This document shows, piece by piece, positions 1 through 6,101 of a DNA stretch of 30,616 nt. How positions within the stretch are numbered: the first letter of the stretch is position 1; the number at the start of each line of letters is the position of its first letter. The stretch is taken from positions 1,860 to 32,475 of the forward strand of contig HF993136.1 in assembly GCA_000432435.1 (NCBI GenBank), given 5' to 3'. A program made the translations under genes and the position numbers. Source of the stretch: Eubacterium sp. CAG:180 (GTDB taxonomy: Bacteria; Bacillota; Clostridia; Oscillospirales; Acutalibacteraceae). The notes beneath the pieces were generated by a model, which was not told the DNA's origin, did no database searches, and saw nothing but the letters and a program-made list of their open reading frames with translations.

Positions 1-126
1 AATGCGTTGGTTGAGGAATTATTTAAAAAATCTAAGTTTTGCTATCAGGATAGCAAAATAATTCCTCTGAATTATGATACGGAAAGTTTTCAAATTATAG
101 AGTATTCGCAAGCTATATTTAAATAA
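1..126 (+). CDS. 3' end of an unrecognised gene (5' part outside window)
   Basis: An open frame enters from the left edge and stops with TAA at 124-126, giving 41 codons of a C-terminus (ends ...YSQAIFK). The peptide is mixed charged/hydrophobic with no motif I recognise. It is followed 9 bases later by the ATG of the next gene, whose ribosome binding site overlaps this stop, so the two are probably one operon. No function is assigned. Base composition is visibly more AT-rich than the housekeeping genes further right. Confidence 0.6.
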   Translation, partial: NALVEELFKKSKFCYQDSKIIPLNYDTESFQIIEYSQAIFK

Positions 127-135
127 GGTGATATT

Positions 136-348
136 ATGAGTGATGAATTAAAAATAACAATCTACAAATGGCTTATTAACTCTGAATGGCATATACATAA
201 TGAGTTAATATCTATACGCAACGATTTTGACCGACGAAGTTTTCATAATTTGCAAGATTGTTATAACTTACTCCGGGCAGAGCAACGGTATAATGATTTT
301 AAAGCTTTTTCTTGTGATTTGGAAAAATTGTTACAATTTCCAATTTAA
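136..348 (+). CDS. Small hypothetical protein (70 aa)
   Basis: ATG start preceded by an AAGGTG ribosome binding site about 6 bases upstream, overlapping the stop of the preceding reading frame, which suggests translational coupling. The product is hydrophilic and probably helical, with paired Trp/His near the N-terminus (WLINSEWHIHNEL) and many Asn, Asp and Arg; no signal peptide, membrane segment or cysteine pair. I do not recognise a family. Size, low G+C and tight coupling to an upstream gene would fit the second member of a small accessory pair (for example immunity or antitoxin), but that is only a guess from context. A perfect inverted repeat overlaps its stop codon. Confidence 0.6.
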   Translation: MSDELKITIYKWLINSEWHIHNELISIRNDFDRRSFHNLQDCYNLLRAEQRYNDFKAFSCDLEKLLQFPI

Positions 349-376
349 TTATACAAAATAAATGTTTTGTATAATT
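347..376. repeat. Perfect 12-bp inverted repeat at gene end
   Basis: AATTATACAAAA (347-358) and TTTTGTATAATT (365-376) are exact reverse complements around a 6-base loop. It starts in the stop codon of the preceding gene. The stem is nearly all A-T and is followed by AGGGGG rather than a T-run, so it is a poor intrinsic terminator; it could be a processing/stability hairpin or a binding site. Confidence 0.6.
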
Positions 377-703
377 AGGGGGAGTTAAAACAGGAAAAGT
401 CCTTAAATTACTTTGAAATTACCGTATAATCACTTTAGCTCATTTCCGGTGGTTTTAGGGTTATTGACGGACTTTTTGCCTTTTAAAGTTAATATATGGC
501 TTAAGTCGGCATTGTTAACTTTATCTGCAATGTTATCTACATTTTACTTAAATTACGGCATTATTTGCTTTATAAAAAATATTATAAATAATTTTAATAA
601 TTATTTCCTTAATTAGTTTTCTCCATGTTAATTCATTGCATTGTCTTAATGATTATTTTTGTTTGGATTTGCAGAATTAGCAGAAGCTAAATTATTCTAT
701 AAA
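377..703. other. AT-rich stretch with no supported gene
   Basis: A TTG-initiated hydrophobic frame of 67 codons exists at 413-616 but lacks a ribosome binding site at a useful distance and resembles nothing I know. No RNA gene or mobile element terminus is recognisable here. Confidence 0.5.
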
Positions 704-732
704 TAGACAATTCTTGCAGTTTATTGTATAAT
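704..732 (+). promoter_or_regulatory. Sigma-A-type promoter for xerD
   Basis: TAGACA (704-709) and a perfect TATAAT (727-732) are separated by 17 bases. The predicted transcript starts near 739, leaving a leader of about 135 bases before the ATG at 875. Confidence 0.65.
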
Positions 733-772
733 TGATAAAATGATAATTTAATAACGTATTATCCTTACTTTA

Positions 773-818
773 TTTGCCTGGGCATAATTTACGAACTCCG
801 GTTCGGTGTTATGGCAAA
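773..818 (+). promoter_or_regulatory. Folded leader hairpin upstream of xerD
   Basis: Three nested helices can be paired by eye: TTTGC (773-777) with GCAAA (814-818), CATAA (83-87 of the 700s, i.e. 783-787) with TTATG (809-813), and CGAAC (792-796) with GTTCG (801-805) closed by a TCCG tetraloop. It lies wholly within the leader predicted from the promoter at 704-732. No T-run follows, so it is not a terminator. It matches no riboswitch class I can name; a regulatory or stability element is the simplest reading. Confidence 0.4.
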
Positions 819-839
819 TTCATATATTCAATCAGCATA

Positions 840-856
840 TGTGAAACGGTTTCACA
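840..856. promoter_or_regulatory. Operator-like palindrome next to the xerD ribosome binding site
   Basis: TGTGAAAC G GTTTCACA: 8-bp perfect arms around one base, directly before the GGAGGT ribosome binding site (858-863). It could be a repressor site or an RNA hairpin that limits ribosome access. It does not fit the catabolite-response element consensus because the symmetric centre is odd. Confidence 0.4.
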
Positions 857-874
857 CGGAGGTGCTCTTTAATA

Positions 875-1888
875 ATGAAATACAGTACTGCTGACGATCT
901 GCCTATTATACTTAAAGAATTTTTAAACCACATTTATGTTGTTAAAAATAAATCATCGCTTACCATTGATGAATATGCGTTGGATTTAAAAATGTTTTTG
1001 CGCTTTTTGAAGAGGCAAAAAGCGCTTGTCCCCTCCTCCGAGGAGTTTGACAAAATTGACATAACCGATGTTGATATAGACTTTTTGAGAAATGTAACTT
1101 TAATGGATGCATATGCCTTTTTATCATATTGCAAAAATGAGCGCAATAATGATTCGGCGGCAAGAGCACGTAAAGTTACTTCAATCAGAATGTTCTATAA
1201 ATATCTGACTGTACAGAGAATGTTTTTTAAGGAAAACCCAATGCTTGAGCTCGAAACGCCTAAGCTCAAAAAATCACAGCCGAAATATCTGACTCTTGAT
1301 GAGAGCCTTAAATTGCTCGGCAGCGTTGACGGAAAACATAAAGAGCGGGATTATTGCATACTTGTTTTGTTTTTAAATTGCGGACTGCGTTTGTCAGAGC
1401 TTGTTTCAATCAACTATAATGATATAAGAGACAATAATACAATTACGATAACAGGTAAAGGCAACAAACAACGTACAATATATTTAAATGACGCTTGTAT
1501 GGATGCTATTAAAAACTATATGGCGGTTCGGCCCAAAGACGGTTTAAAAGAAAAGGACAAAGACGCGTTGTTTTTAAGCTCACGGCTTCAACGCATAAGT
1601 CCTAAAACCGTACAGCATATTGTTTATGAGTATTTGGACAAAGCGGGTCTCGGCAACAGAGGTTTTTCGGCACATAAGCTTCGCCATACCGCCGCAACTC
1701 TTATGTACCAGCACGGGCATGTTGATGTATTGGTATTAAAGGATATATTGGGTCATGAAAATCTCGGCACAACGGAGATTTATACTCACATTGTTGATGA
1801 ACAACTAAGAAAAGCCTCCGAAGCTAATCCGTTGGCTGAGGTTAAAGCAAGTAAAGCGAATAAAAATCCTTCTAAAAAGGAAGAGTGA
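875..1888 (+). CDS. xerD: Tyrosine recombinase, XerC/XerD type
   Basis: Site-specific recombinase, probably the enzyme that resolves chromosome dimers at dif. The 337-aa product has an N-terminal SAM-like core-binding domain (about 10-125) and a C-terminal catalytic domain with the full tyrosine recombinase set: Arg172 (CGLRLSEL), Lys195 (TGKGNKQR), His267-x-x-Arg270 (HKLRHTAA), His294 (LGHENLGTT) and nucleophile Tyr303. It is about 35 residues longer than a typical XerD: extra residues sit around 50-75 and in a Lys-rich tail after 320. Start: ATG with GGAGG 12 bases upstream. The gene converges on and overlaps spoIIM by 17 bases; in Bacillus xerD also lies close to spoIIM, which favours a housekeeping Xer over a phage integrase. 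No integrase-like attachment repeat or phage gene is nearby. XerC versus XerD cannot be told apart by eye. Confidence 0.85.
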   Translation: MKYSTADDLPIILKEFLNHIYVVKNKSSLTIDEYALDLKMFLRFLKRQKALVPSSEEFDKIDITDVDIDFLRNVTLMDAYAFLSYCKNERNNDSAARARKVTSIRMFYKYLTVQRMFFKENPMLELETPKLKKSQPKYLTLDESLKLLGSVDGKHKERDYCILVLFLNCGLRLSELVSINYNDIRDNNTITITGKGNKQRTIYLNDACMDAIKNYMAVRPKDGLKEKDKDALFLSSRLQRISPKTVQHIVYEYLDKAGLGNRGFSAHKLRHTAATLMYQHGHVDVLVLKDILGHENLGTTEIYTHIVDEQLRKASEANPLAEVKASKANKNPSKKEE

Positions 1889-2501
1889 GTTTTTCGGCTA
1901 AAAATCTTATATTTATTGTCGAAATTATTGAAATCAGTATTTCGGATACAAGCAAAACCGCATATCTAATCAAATACAGCTTTATAAATTTGTTCGGTAT
2001 CACGGTATTATCCTTAGTTTTCCTGTTTATGTCTCTGCACATAAGTATGCTTTCATGGCACGCCGCCAGCATAATTGATGAAGACAGTACAAACGGAATT
2101 AACATAACAATGCCGTAAAATTTCATACCGTCAATATTATATGTTCTGTATAAATATCCGGATATCAAGCCTATTCCGAGTCCGCGAAAAACCGGCTCAA
2201 GCCACGCTATAGGTTCGCCTATAAGACATAATCCGAATATAAACGGTATTAATAAAAACACGCAGTCGCGAAGTAGCGTCGTGGCAAAAATAGTGAATAA
2301 CGACTGTGACGATTTGGCAAGAAAATAATTCTTGATGAAAGATTGAATTTTTAGTGCATAATCATCTCCCGGATTTCTTAAGCTCATAGTGCCAAAAACA
2401 AGTCCTATAATAAAAACCGTCATAAGCAAAAACATTTTTTGGCTCAATATTCCAATCTTTGCGGCTTTTATCTTTTTTGTTCTTAAAGCTTTGATTTCCA
2501 T
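1872..2501 (-). CDS. spoIIM: SpoIIM-like sporulation membrane protein
   Basis: Integral membrane protein of 209 aa with a basic N-terminus and about five hydrophobic segments (roughly 22-40, 80-97, 104-118, 128-147, 177-197), small-residue motifs (FRGLGIGLISGYLYR) and the size of the SpoIIM/DUF95 family. In Bacillus, SpoIIM joins SpoIID and SpoIIP in the machine that dissolves septal peptidoglycan during engulfment of the forespore. Here the call rests on topology, length and position beside xerD, as in Bacillus, rather than on a diagnostic residue. Start: ATG with AGGAGG 9 bases upstream. Its 3' end overlaps the 3' end of xerD on the other strand by 17 bases, and no terminator is visible between them, so the two transcripts probably read into each other. 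If correct, the host is a spore former or descends from one. Confidence 0.65.
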   Translation of the reverse strand: MEIKALRTKKIKAAKIGILSQKMFLLMTVFIIGLVFGTMSLRNPGDDYALKIQSFIKNYFLAKSSQSLFTIFATTLLRDCVFLLIPFIFGLCLIGEPIAWLEPVFRGLGIGLISGYLYRTYNIDGMKFYGIVMLIPFVLSSSIMLAACHESILMCRDINRKTKDNTVIPNKFIKLYLIRYAVLLVSEILISIISTINIRFLAEKLTLPF

Positions 2502-2560
2502 TTCAATTCCTCCTGTTTAAACTTGTACATTTTATGACTGAAGCTTGCGGTTAATGCCTA

Positions 2561-2947
2561 TTATTTTTTTACTTTGACTATAACAACAATCACAGCCGAC
2601 AAGACAAAACAGATTGGAATAAGCAATAAGCTTTTAATATTCAGCGTTAAATCATTTATAATTGCTATTGTCAGAAAATTTAGCAGCAATAAGCAGAGTT
2701 CCGATATAAAACAGCAGAGTGCCGCCTTGTTTTTAGTTCTATTCATAGTTAATAACGAACAAACTATAACCGAAACGGCAAAAACAGCATAGGATATTAA
2801 TGGATAACGATTGGCCGAAAATGATTCTGATTTCAGTATAAAGGCTGATGCGCCCAAAAACATTAGGGATTCAAAAATGAACGATATAAATCCCGCTATA
2901 ATGCTTTTGAGCCAAAACGGTAAAACATAATTTTTTTGTTTATGCAT
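2561..2947 (-). CDS. TIGR04086-type membrane protein downstream of yajC
   Basis: A 128-aa protein with four predicted membrane helices (about 12-35, 48-65, 75-95, 103-126) and little else; length, topology and location match the uncharacterised TIGR04086 family that accompanies yajC in many Firmicutes. Its role is unknown; the linkage suggests an accessory function near the Sec translocon, but that is inference. The ATG at 2947 is separated from yajC by 57 bases containing a 13-bp hairpin whose 3' arm holds the GGGGGTG ribosome binding site, so translation or transcription of this gene is probably conditional. Confidence 0.65.
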   Translation of the reverse strand: MHKQKNYVLPFWLKSIIAGFISFIFESLMFLGASAFILKSESFSANRYPLISYAVFAVSVIVCSLLTMNRTKNKAALCCFISELCLLLLNFLTIAIINDLTLNIKSLLLIPICFVLSAVIVVIVKVKK

Positions 2948-2982
2948 AAAAACACCCCCTCATAGATTACTATGAGAGGGTG
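2948..2982 (-). promoter_or_regulatory. Hairpin that buries the ribosome binding site downstream of yajC
   Basis: On the minus strand CACCCTCTCATAG (2982-2970) pairs along its full length with CTATGAGGGGGTG (2965-2953), with one G-U pair and a 4-base loop. The 3' arm contains the ribosome binding site GGGGGTG and is followed by five T residues and then directly by the ATG at 2947. The element therefore has the form of an intrinsic terminator and of a translation-blocking hairpin at once. Confidence 0.6.
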
Positions 2983-3004
2983 AATTCTTTTATAACGCTT
3001 ATTC

Positions 3005-3415
3005 TCAGTCTTTGTTCTTTTTATCTGCCTTCTCTTTTGCCTTTTCTTCTTTAGCTTTAAGAGCGGCAGCCTTTGCGGCTTCCCTTTCGGCTTTAATCTT
3101 CTCATTTGCGGTAACATTTGTTTGAATAGCCCAACGGGTTATTTTCATCTTGTTTTTGTCTGCGCCCGTTTCGATTATAAGAGAATCCTCTTTAACGGTA
3201 ACAACCTTGCCGACTATACCGCCGATGGTTGTTATTTCGTCGCCAACCTGAGTATTCTCACGAATCTCCTGCTCTTTTTTTTGCTGTTTTTTCTGAGGAC
3301 GAATCATCAGAAAATACATACCGACAAAAAGCAAGACCATCAAAATAATCATTTGAAAAGAGCCTTTGCCCGAGGCTGAAGTACTGGCCTCTAATAACAT
3401 TAAATAATTGTTCAT
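3005..3415 (-). CDS. yajC: Preprotein translocase accessory subunit YajC
   Basis: Single-span membrane protein of the SecDF-YajC complex. The 136-aa product has a short N-terminus, one strong membrane helix (about 20-38), then the hallmark MIRPQKKQQKKEQE (37-50) and the conserved cytoplasmic part with GDEITTIGGIVGKV (58-71). It is longer than usual because of a C-terminal, charge-alternating Lys/Glu/Ala tail (about 100-136) likely to form a helix. Start: ATG with GGAGG 8 bases upstream. It has its own promoter (3446-3474). In many Clostridia yajC follows tgt directly; here about 1.5 kb with opposite-strand genes separates them. No secD or secF lies nearby. Confidence 0.92.
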   Translation of the reverse strand: MNNYLMLLEASTSASGKGSFQMIILMVLLFVGMYFLMIRPQKKQQKKEQEIRENTQVGDEITTIGGIVGKVVTVKEDSLIIETGADKNKMKITRWAIQTNVTANEKIKAEREAAKAAALKAKEEKAKEKADKKNKD

Positions 3416-3445
3416 TTGAGTTCCTCCAATTTATAATTCCAAATT

Positions 3446-3474
3446 ATTATACATATAAATATAAAAATTTGCAA
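3446..3474 (-). promoter_or_regulatory. Promoter of yajC
   Basis: On the minus strand TTGCAA (3474-3469), 17-base spacer, perfect TATAAT (3451-3446). Start expected near 3439, about 24 bases before the ATG. Confidence 0.65.
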
Positions 3475-3489
3475 CTATTAACATTAAAA

Positions 3490-3508
3490 TTAATAAACTG
3501 TTTATTAA
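3490..3508. repeat. 19-bp palindrome in the yajC upstream region
   Basis: TTAATAAAC T GTTTATTAA: perfect 9-bp arms around one base, about 16 bases upstream of the yajC -35 element. Possible regulator site; A-T content makes chance occurrence plausible. Confidence 0.35.
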
Positions 3509-3608
3509 ATATTTCCGCATATATCCTTATGCTTTCTTAAATTGTCTACCGGTAAGCAGTTTCTTTGCTAAACGACAACTCGGATTTTATACGTTTTATA
3601 CGATAATC

Positions 3609-3637
3609 TTGACCGCTTGTATTATAAAATGTATAAT
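3609..3637 (+). promoter_or_regulatory. Promoter of the orphan membrane gene cluster
   Basis: TTGACC (3609-3614), 17-base spacer, perfect TATAAT (3632-3637). It drives the gene at 3734 with a leader of about 90 bases. The rest of the 318-base gap between yajC and this gene (3416-3733) holds the yajC promoter and a palindrome and no gene. Confidence 0.65.
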
Positions 3638-3733
3638 GGTGACGGTAAAAGGGTTTGCGGCTAATTTTGCGATGGGCGGCAACATTTCCATACTGCAATC
3701 TATTATTGACTTGTTTTAATCGGAGGTGGTTGC

Positions 3734-4228
3734 ATGAAAATATATTTGTCAAAATACTGGATAGCGGACCATATAAGTTTGGTATGTGTGGAGGTGGTTA
3801 TTGTCGTTGCAACTGCTGCATTTTGTATTGAATATAGAGATGAAGAGAACATTCTTTTGATAATCTGTTCATTAGTTCTTATTGGTATTACTTACTATGT
3901 GCAATCAAGAGTAATATACCTTCTTGATTATGTTGAAGTAAGCAATAATCAATTTACTCAGTGTTCATTTAGCGGAAAGCGGAAACGTGCCGTTAATTCT
4001 GATGAACCTATTTATTATCAAATTGTGCCGCTGTTTGAAGGATTTTTTTTAAGAGCTGACTTCATAGTATTATCTAATCAAGAGTTTCTCCCTTATCGAA
4101 ACGGCAGCGTTATTGGCACAGTTTACAAAGAGGTAATGGCTAAGGGCAATCAAATTATTATGCCTTACAACCAAAAATCAAGACCGTTATTGCATCTTAG
4201 AGATTGGCATAAGGTTTGTTTTTATTGA
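3734..4228 (+). CDS. Hypothetical two-helix membrane protein
   Basis: A 164-aa protein with two membrane helices close to the N-terminus (about 13-31 and 39-57) followed by a soluble domain of about 105 residues that is rich in beta-type, alternating sequence (e.g. EPIYYQIVPLFEGFFLRADFI, split here only by my reading). This two-helix plus beta-domain layout resembles bacterial PH-like membrane proteins, but I cannot confirm the family. Start: ATG 9 bases after CGGAGG, with a strong promoter at 3609-3637. It begins a short run of plus-strand orphan genes placed between yajC and tgt, both of which are on the minus strand. Confidence 0.65.
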   Translation: MKIYLSKYWIADHISLVCVEVVIVVATAAFCIEYRDEENILLIICSLVLIGITYYVQSRVIYLLDYVEVSNNQFTQCSFSGKRKRAVNSDEPIYYQIVPLFEGFFLRADFIVLSNQEFLPYRNGSVIGTVYKEVMAKGNQIIMPYNQKSRPLLHLRDWHKVCFY

Positions 4229-4299
4229 TTTGTGCTATTCAAGCAAGTACCTCTGTTTAACTATAAAATAGTGATGAAACAGTCAAACTAAAAACATAA

Positions 4300-4419
4300 G
4301 TGTTTGGAAATGTATGCTTCAATCTTCCGGTTGTTCTCGGCGCTGCATTAACAATCTCAACTGGAGCTCTGCTAACTGCCGGAGAAAAATATTGGAAAAA
4401 AGCATGGATTGGCTATTAA
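4300..4419 (+). pseudogene. Possible remnant: C-terminal piece of a membrane protein
   Basis: An open frame of 39 codons (GTG at 4300, TAA at 4417-4419) reads FNLPVVLGAALTISTGALL and ends WKKAWIGY. It looks like a real protein end: a hydrophobic helix with small residues then a basic aromatic tail, with the next gene's AGGAGG two bases after its stop. There is no ribosome binding site at the GTG and a stop sits directly upstream (4297-4299), so it is either a truncated/frameshifted remnant of a longer gene or a small membrane peptide. Which one cannot be settled from the sequence alone. Confidence 0.4.
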
Positions 4420-4434
4420 AAGGAGGACTATATA

Positions 4435-4725
4435 TTGACCTTAATAAATTCTATGGATATGCCGACATACATGATTATGTTGTTGGTAATTTTCGGAATG
4501 GATGTTTACGGTCTTATAAAGTACAGGAAAGTAAAGGCTCTTTGGAAAGTGCCAGTATATTTACAACCGGTTACATTGATTGCTATGGCCATAAACAGAG
4601 TTATAAAGGAATACGCACCGTATACTCATTTACATAATGTCAGCGTTGCTGTAACTTTAACAATCGGTGGCATATGGTTTGTTATAATATGTATTACAGG
4701 ATATATTAACAAGAAAAGAAGTTGA
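4435..4725 (+). CDS. Hypothetical membrane protein, TTG start
   Basis: A 96-aa protein with three hydrophobic helices (about 10-28, 40-56, 69-90) and a Lys/Arg-rich end (GYINKKRS). The TTG at 4435 is chosen because a perfect AGGAGG (4421-4426) lies 8 bases upstream and no ATG is as well placed; another reading frame overlapping this segment gives Cys/Ser/Arg-rich sequence and is rejected. No known family is recognised. A plus-strand terminator hairpin follows at 4769-4809, consistent with the end of the small operon that begins at 3734. Confidence 0.6.
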   Translation: MTLINSMDMPTYMIMLLVIFGMDVYGLIKYRKVKALWKVPVYLQPVTLIAMAINRVIKEYAPYTHLHNVSVAVTLTIGGIWFVIICITGYINKKRS

Positions 4726-4768
4726 AATAATTTAATCGTTAATATACTTAACTCTTAACGCAACAACT

Positions 4769-4809
4769 AAAGCACTCTCTACTTTTTTAATGAAAGTGGA
4801 GGGTGTTTT
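4769..4809 (+). terminator. Terminator of the orphan membrane gene cluster
   Basis: AAAGCACTCTCTAC (4769-4782) pairs with GTGGAGGGTGTTTT (4796-4809), including a few G-U pairs, across a 13-base loop; the stem ends in a T-run. Confidence 0.6.
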
Positions 4810-4863
4810 ACTGATTATATTAAGCGTTAAATATCTTTTTAATGCTCGGTTTTGGTTCTAAAG

Positions 4864-4895
4864 AAAAAATCTGCCATTCAAAACGAACAGCAGAT
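4864..4895 (-). terminator. Terminator downstream of tgt
   Basis: On the minus strand ATCTGCT (4895-4889) pairs with GGCAGAT (4875-4869), and an inner TTC/GAA pairing extends the stem; it is followed by six T residues. It lies about 60 bases after the tgt stop. Confidence 0.6.
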
Positions 4896-4956
4896 ACGAA
4901 TTATCTTTTATGTTTATATTATAGATAAATACAACATAGATATAAAATAAGCCGAA

Positions 4957-6087
4957 TTATATTCTTGTGTCAAGTATATCAACATATTGCTTCTTAAACT
5001 CGGGGAATGTATCATTTTCTAAAGATAATCTGATGTCGGCCATCAATTTATTATAGAAATAAAGATTGTGTGTTACGGCAAGTCTGAATGCAAGCATTTC
5101 CCCTGCTTTAAACAAATGTCTTATATAGGCCTTTGAGTGATTCCGACAGGTCGGACAGTTACAGCCCGGCTCAATCGGGGTATCATCTCTTTTATATTTT
5201 TCATTATTGAGATTTATAATACCGGCATGAGTAAAAAGATGACCGTGCCTTGCATTGCGGCTCGGCATTACGCAGTCAAAAAGGTCAACACCTCTGCTTA
5301 CACCTTCGATTATATTGCCGGGCGTGCCTACACCCATAAGATACCGCGGTTTTTGCGCAGGCATATACGGCTCAACAGCCGAAATTATACGATACATATC
5401 TTCCTTGGGTTCGCCGACGGCAAGCCCGCCTATGGCATATCCGTCAAGATCCAAATCGGCAATCTCTTTCATATTTTCTATGCGCAAATCATCAAAAGTG
5501 CACCCTTGATTGATTCCGAATAAGAGTTGGTTTTTATTTATGGTGTCAGGCAGAGAATTTAGTCTTTCCATTTCAGCCTTACATCTTTTAAGCCATCTTA
5601 CAGTTCGTGCGCATGACTGTTTGGAGTATGAATATTCGGCAGGATTTTCAACACACTCGTCAAAAGCCATGGCAATGGTAGAGCCCAAATGAGATTGTAT
5701 TTGCATGCTTTCTTCCGGTCCCATAAAAATACGGCGACCGTCTACATGAGAATTAAAGCTGACGCCCTCTTCTTTTATTTTGCGGAGTTTAGCAAGCGAA
5801 AAGACCTGAAATCCGCCGCTGTCTGTAAGAATAGGACCGCTCCACCCCGTAAATTTGTGAAGACCGCCGAGGTCGTGAATTAAATCATCCCCCGGTCTTA
5901 CGTGAAGGTGGTATGTGTTGCACAGCATAACCTGTGTTTCGATATTTTCAAGATCAACGGCAGAAAGACCGCCTTTTATTGCGCCCGCCGTTGCTACGTT
6001 CATAAATGCCGGGGTGTGTATGGTTCCGTGTACTGTTTCAAAATCGCAAAGCCTTGCATTGCCGACCTTTTTAATAACTTTTAACAT
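4957..6087 (-). CDS. tgt: tRNA-guanine transglycosylase
   Basis: Swaps guanine-34 of tRNAs with GUN anticodons (Asp, Asn, His, Tyr) for the queuine precursor preQ1. The 376-aa length is typical of bacterial Tgt. Visible features: LTDSGGFQVFSL with the active-site Asp89; GGLAVGE (220-226), which lines the base pocket; RGVDLFDCVMPSRNARHG (265-282) with the catalytic Asp region; and the zinc site Cys309-x-Cys311-x2-Cys314 with His340. Start: ATG with AAGGAG 7 bases upstream. It follows queA by 14 bases, so the two form an operon for consecutive steps of queuosine synthesis. A minus-strand terminator follows at 4864-4895. Confidence 0.97.
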   Translation of the reverse strand: MLKVIKKVGNARLCDFETVHGTIHTPAFMNVATAGAIKGGLSAVDLENIETQVMLCNTYHLHVRPGDDLIHDLGGLHKFTGWSGPILTDSGGFQVFSLAKLRKIKEEGVSFNSHVDGRRIFMGPEESMQIQSHLGSTIAMAFDECVENPAEYSYSKQSCARTVRWLKRCKAEMERLNSLPDTINKNQLLFGINQGCTFDDLRIENMKEIADLDLDGYAIGGLAVGEPKEDMYRIISAVEPYMPAQKPRYLMGVGTPGNIIEGVSRGVDLFDCVMPSRNARHGHLFTHAGIINLNNEKYKRDDTPIEPGCNCPTCRNHSKAYIRHLFKAGEMLAFRLAVTHNLYFYNKLMADIRLSLENDTFPEFKKQYVDILDTRI

Positions 6088-6101
6088 AAAATCTCCTTAA
6101 A

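Noticed and set aside
413..616. TTG-initiated hydrophobic frame of 67 codons
   Set aside because: No ribosome binding site at a fitting distance, no recognisable family, and long chance frames are expected in such AT-rich DNA.
840..856. Catabolite-response element reading of the xerD palindrome
   Set aside because: The core CG spacing of a cre site is not met and the symmetric centre is a single base.
875..1888. Phage or integrative-element integrase reading of the Xer gene
   Set aside because: No excisionase, phage genes, direct repeats or tRNA target are nearby, and spoIIM next door supports a housekeeping Xer.
3546..3752. Minus-strand frame of 68 codons upstream of the orphan island
   Set aside because: It covers the plus-strand promoter and leader of the gene at 3734 and has no ribosome binding site or domain.
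4314..4637. Plus-strand frame of 107 codons overlapping the TTG-start membrane gene
   Set aside because: Its product is rich in Cys, Ser and Arg with no domain, while the alternative frame has a perfect AGGAGG and clean membrane helices.
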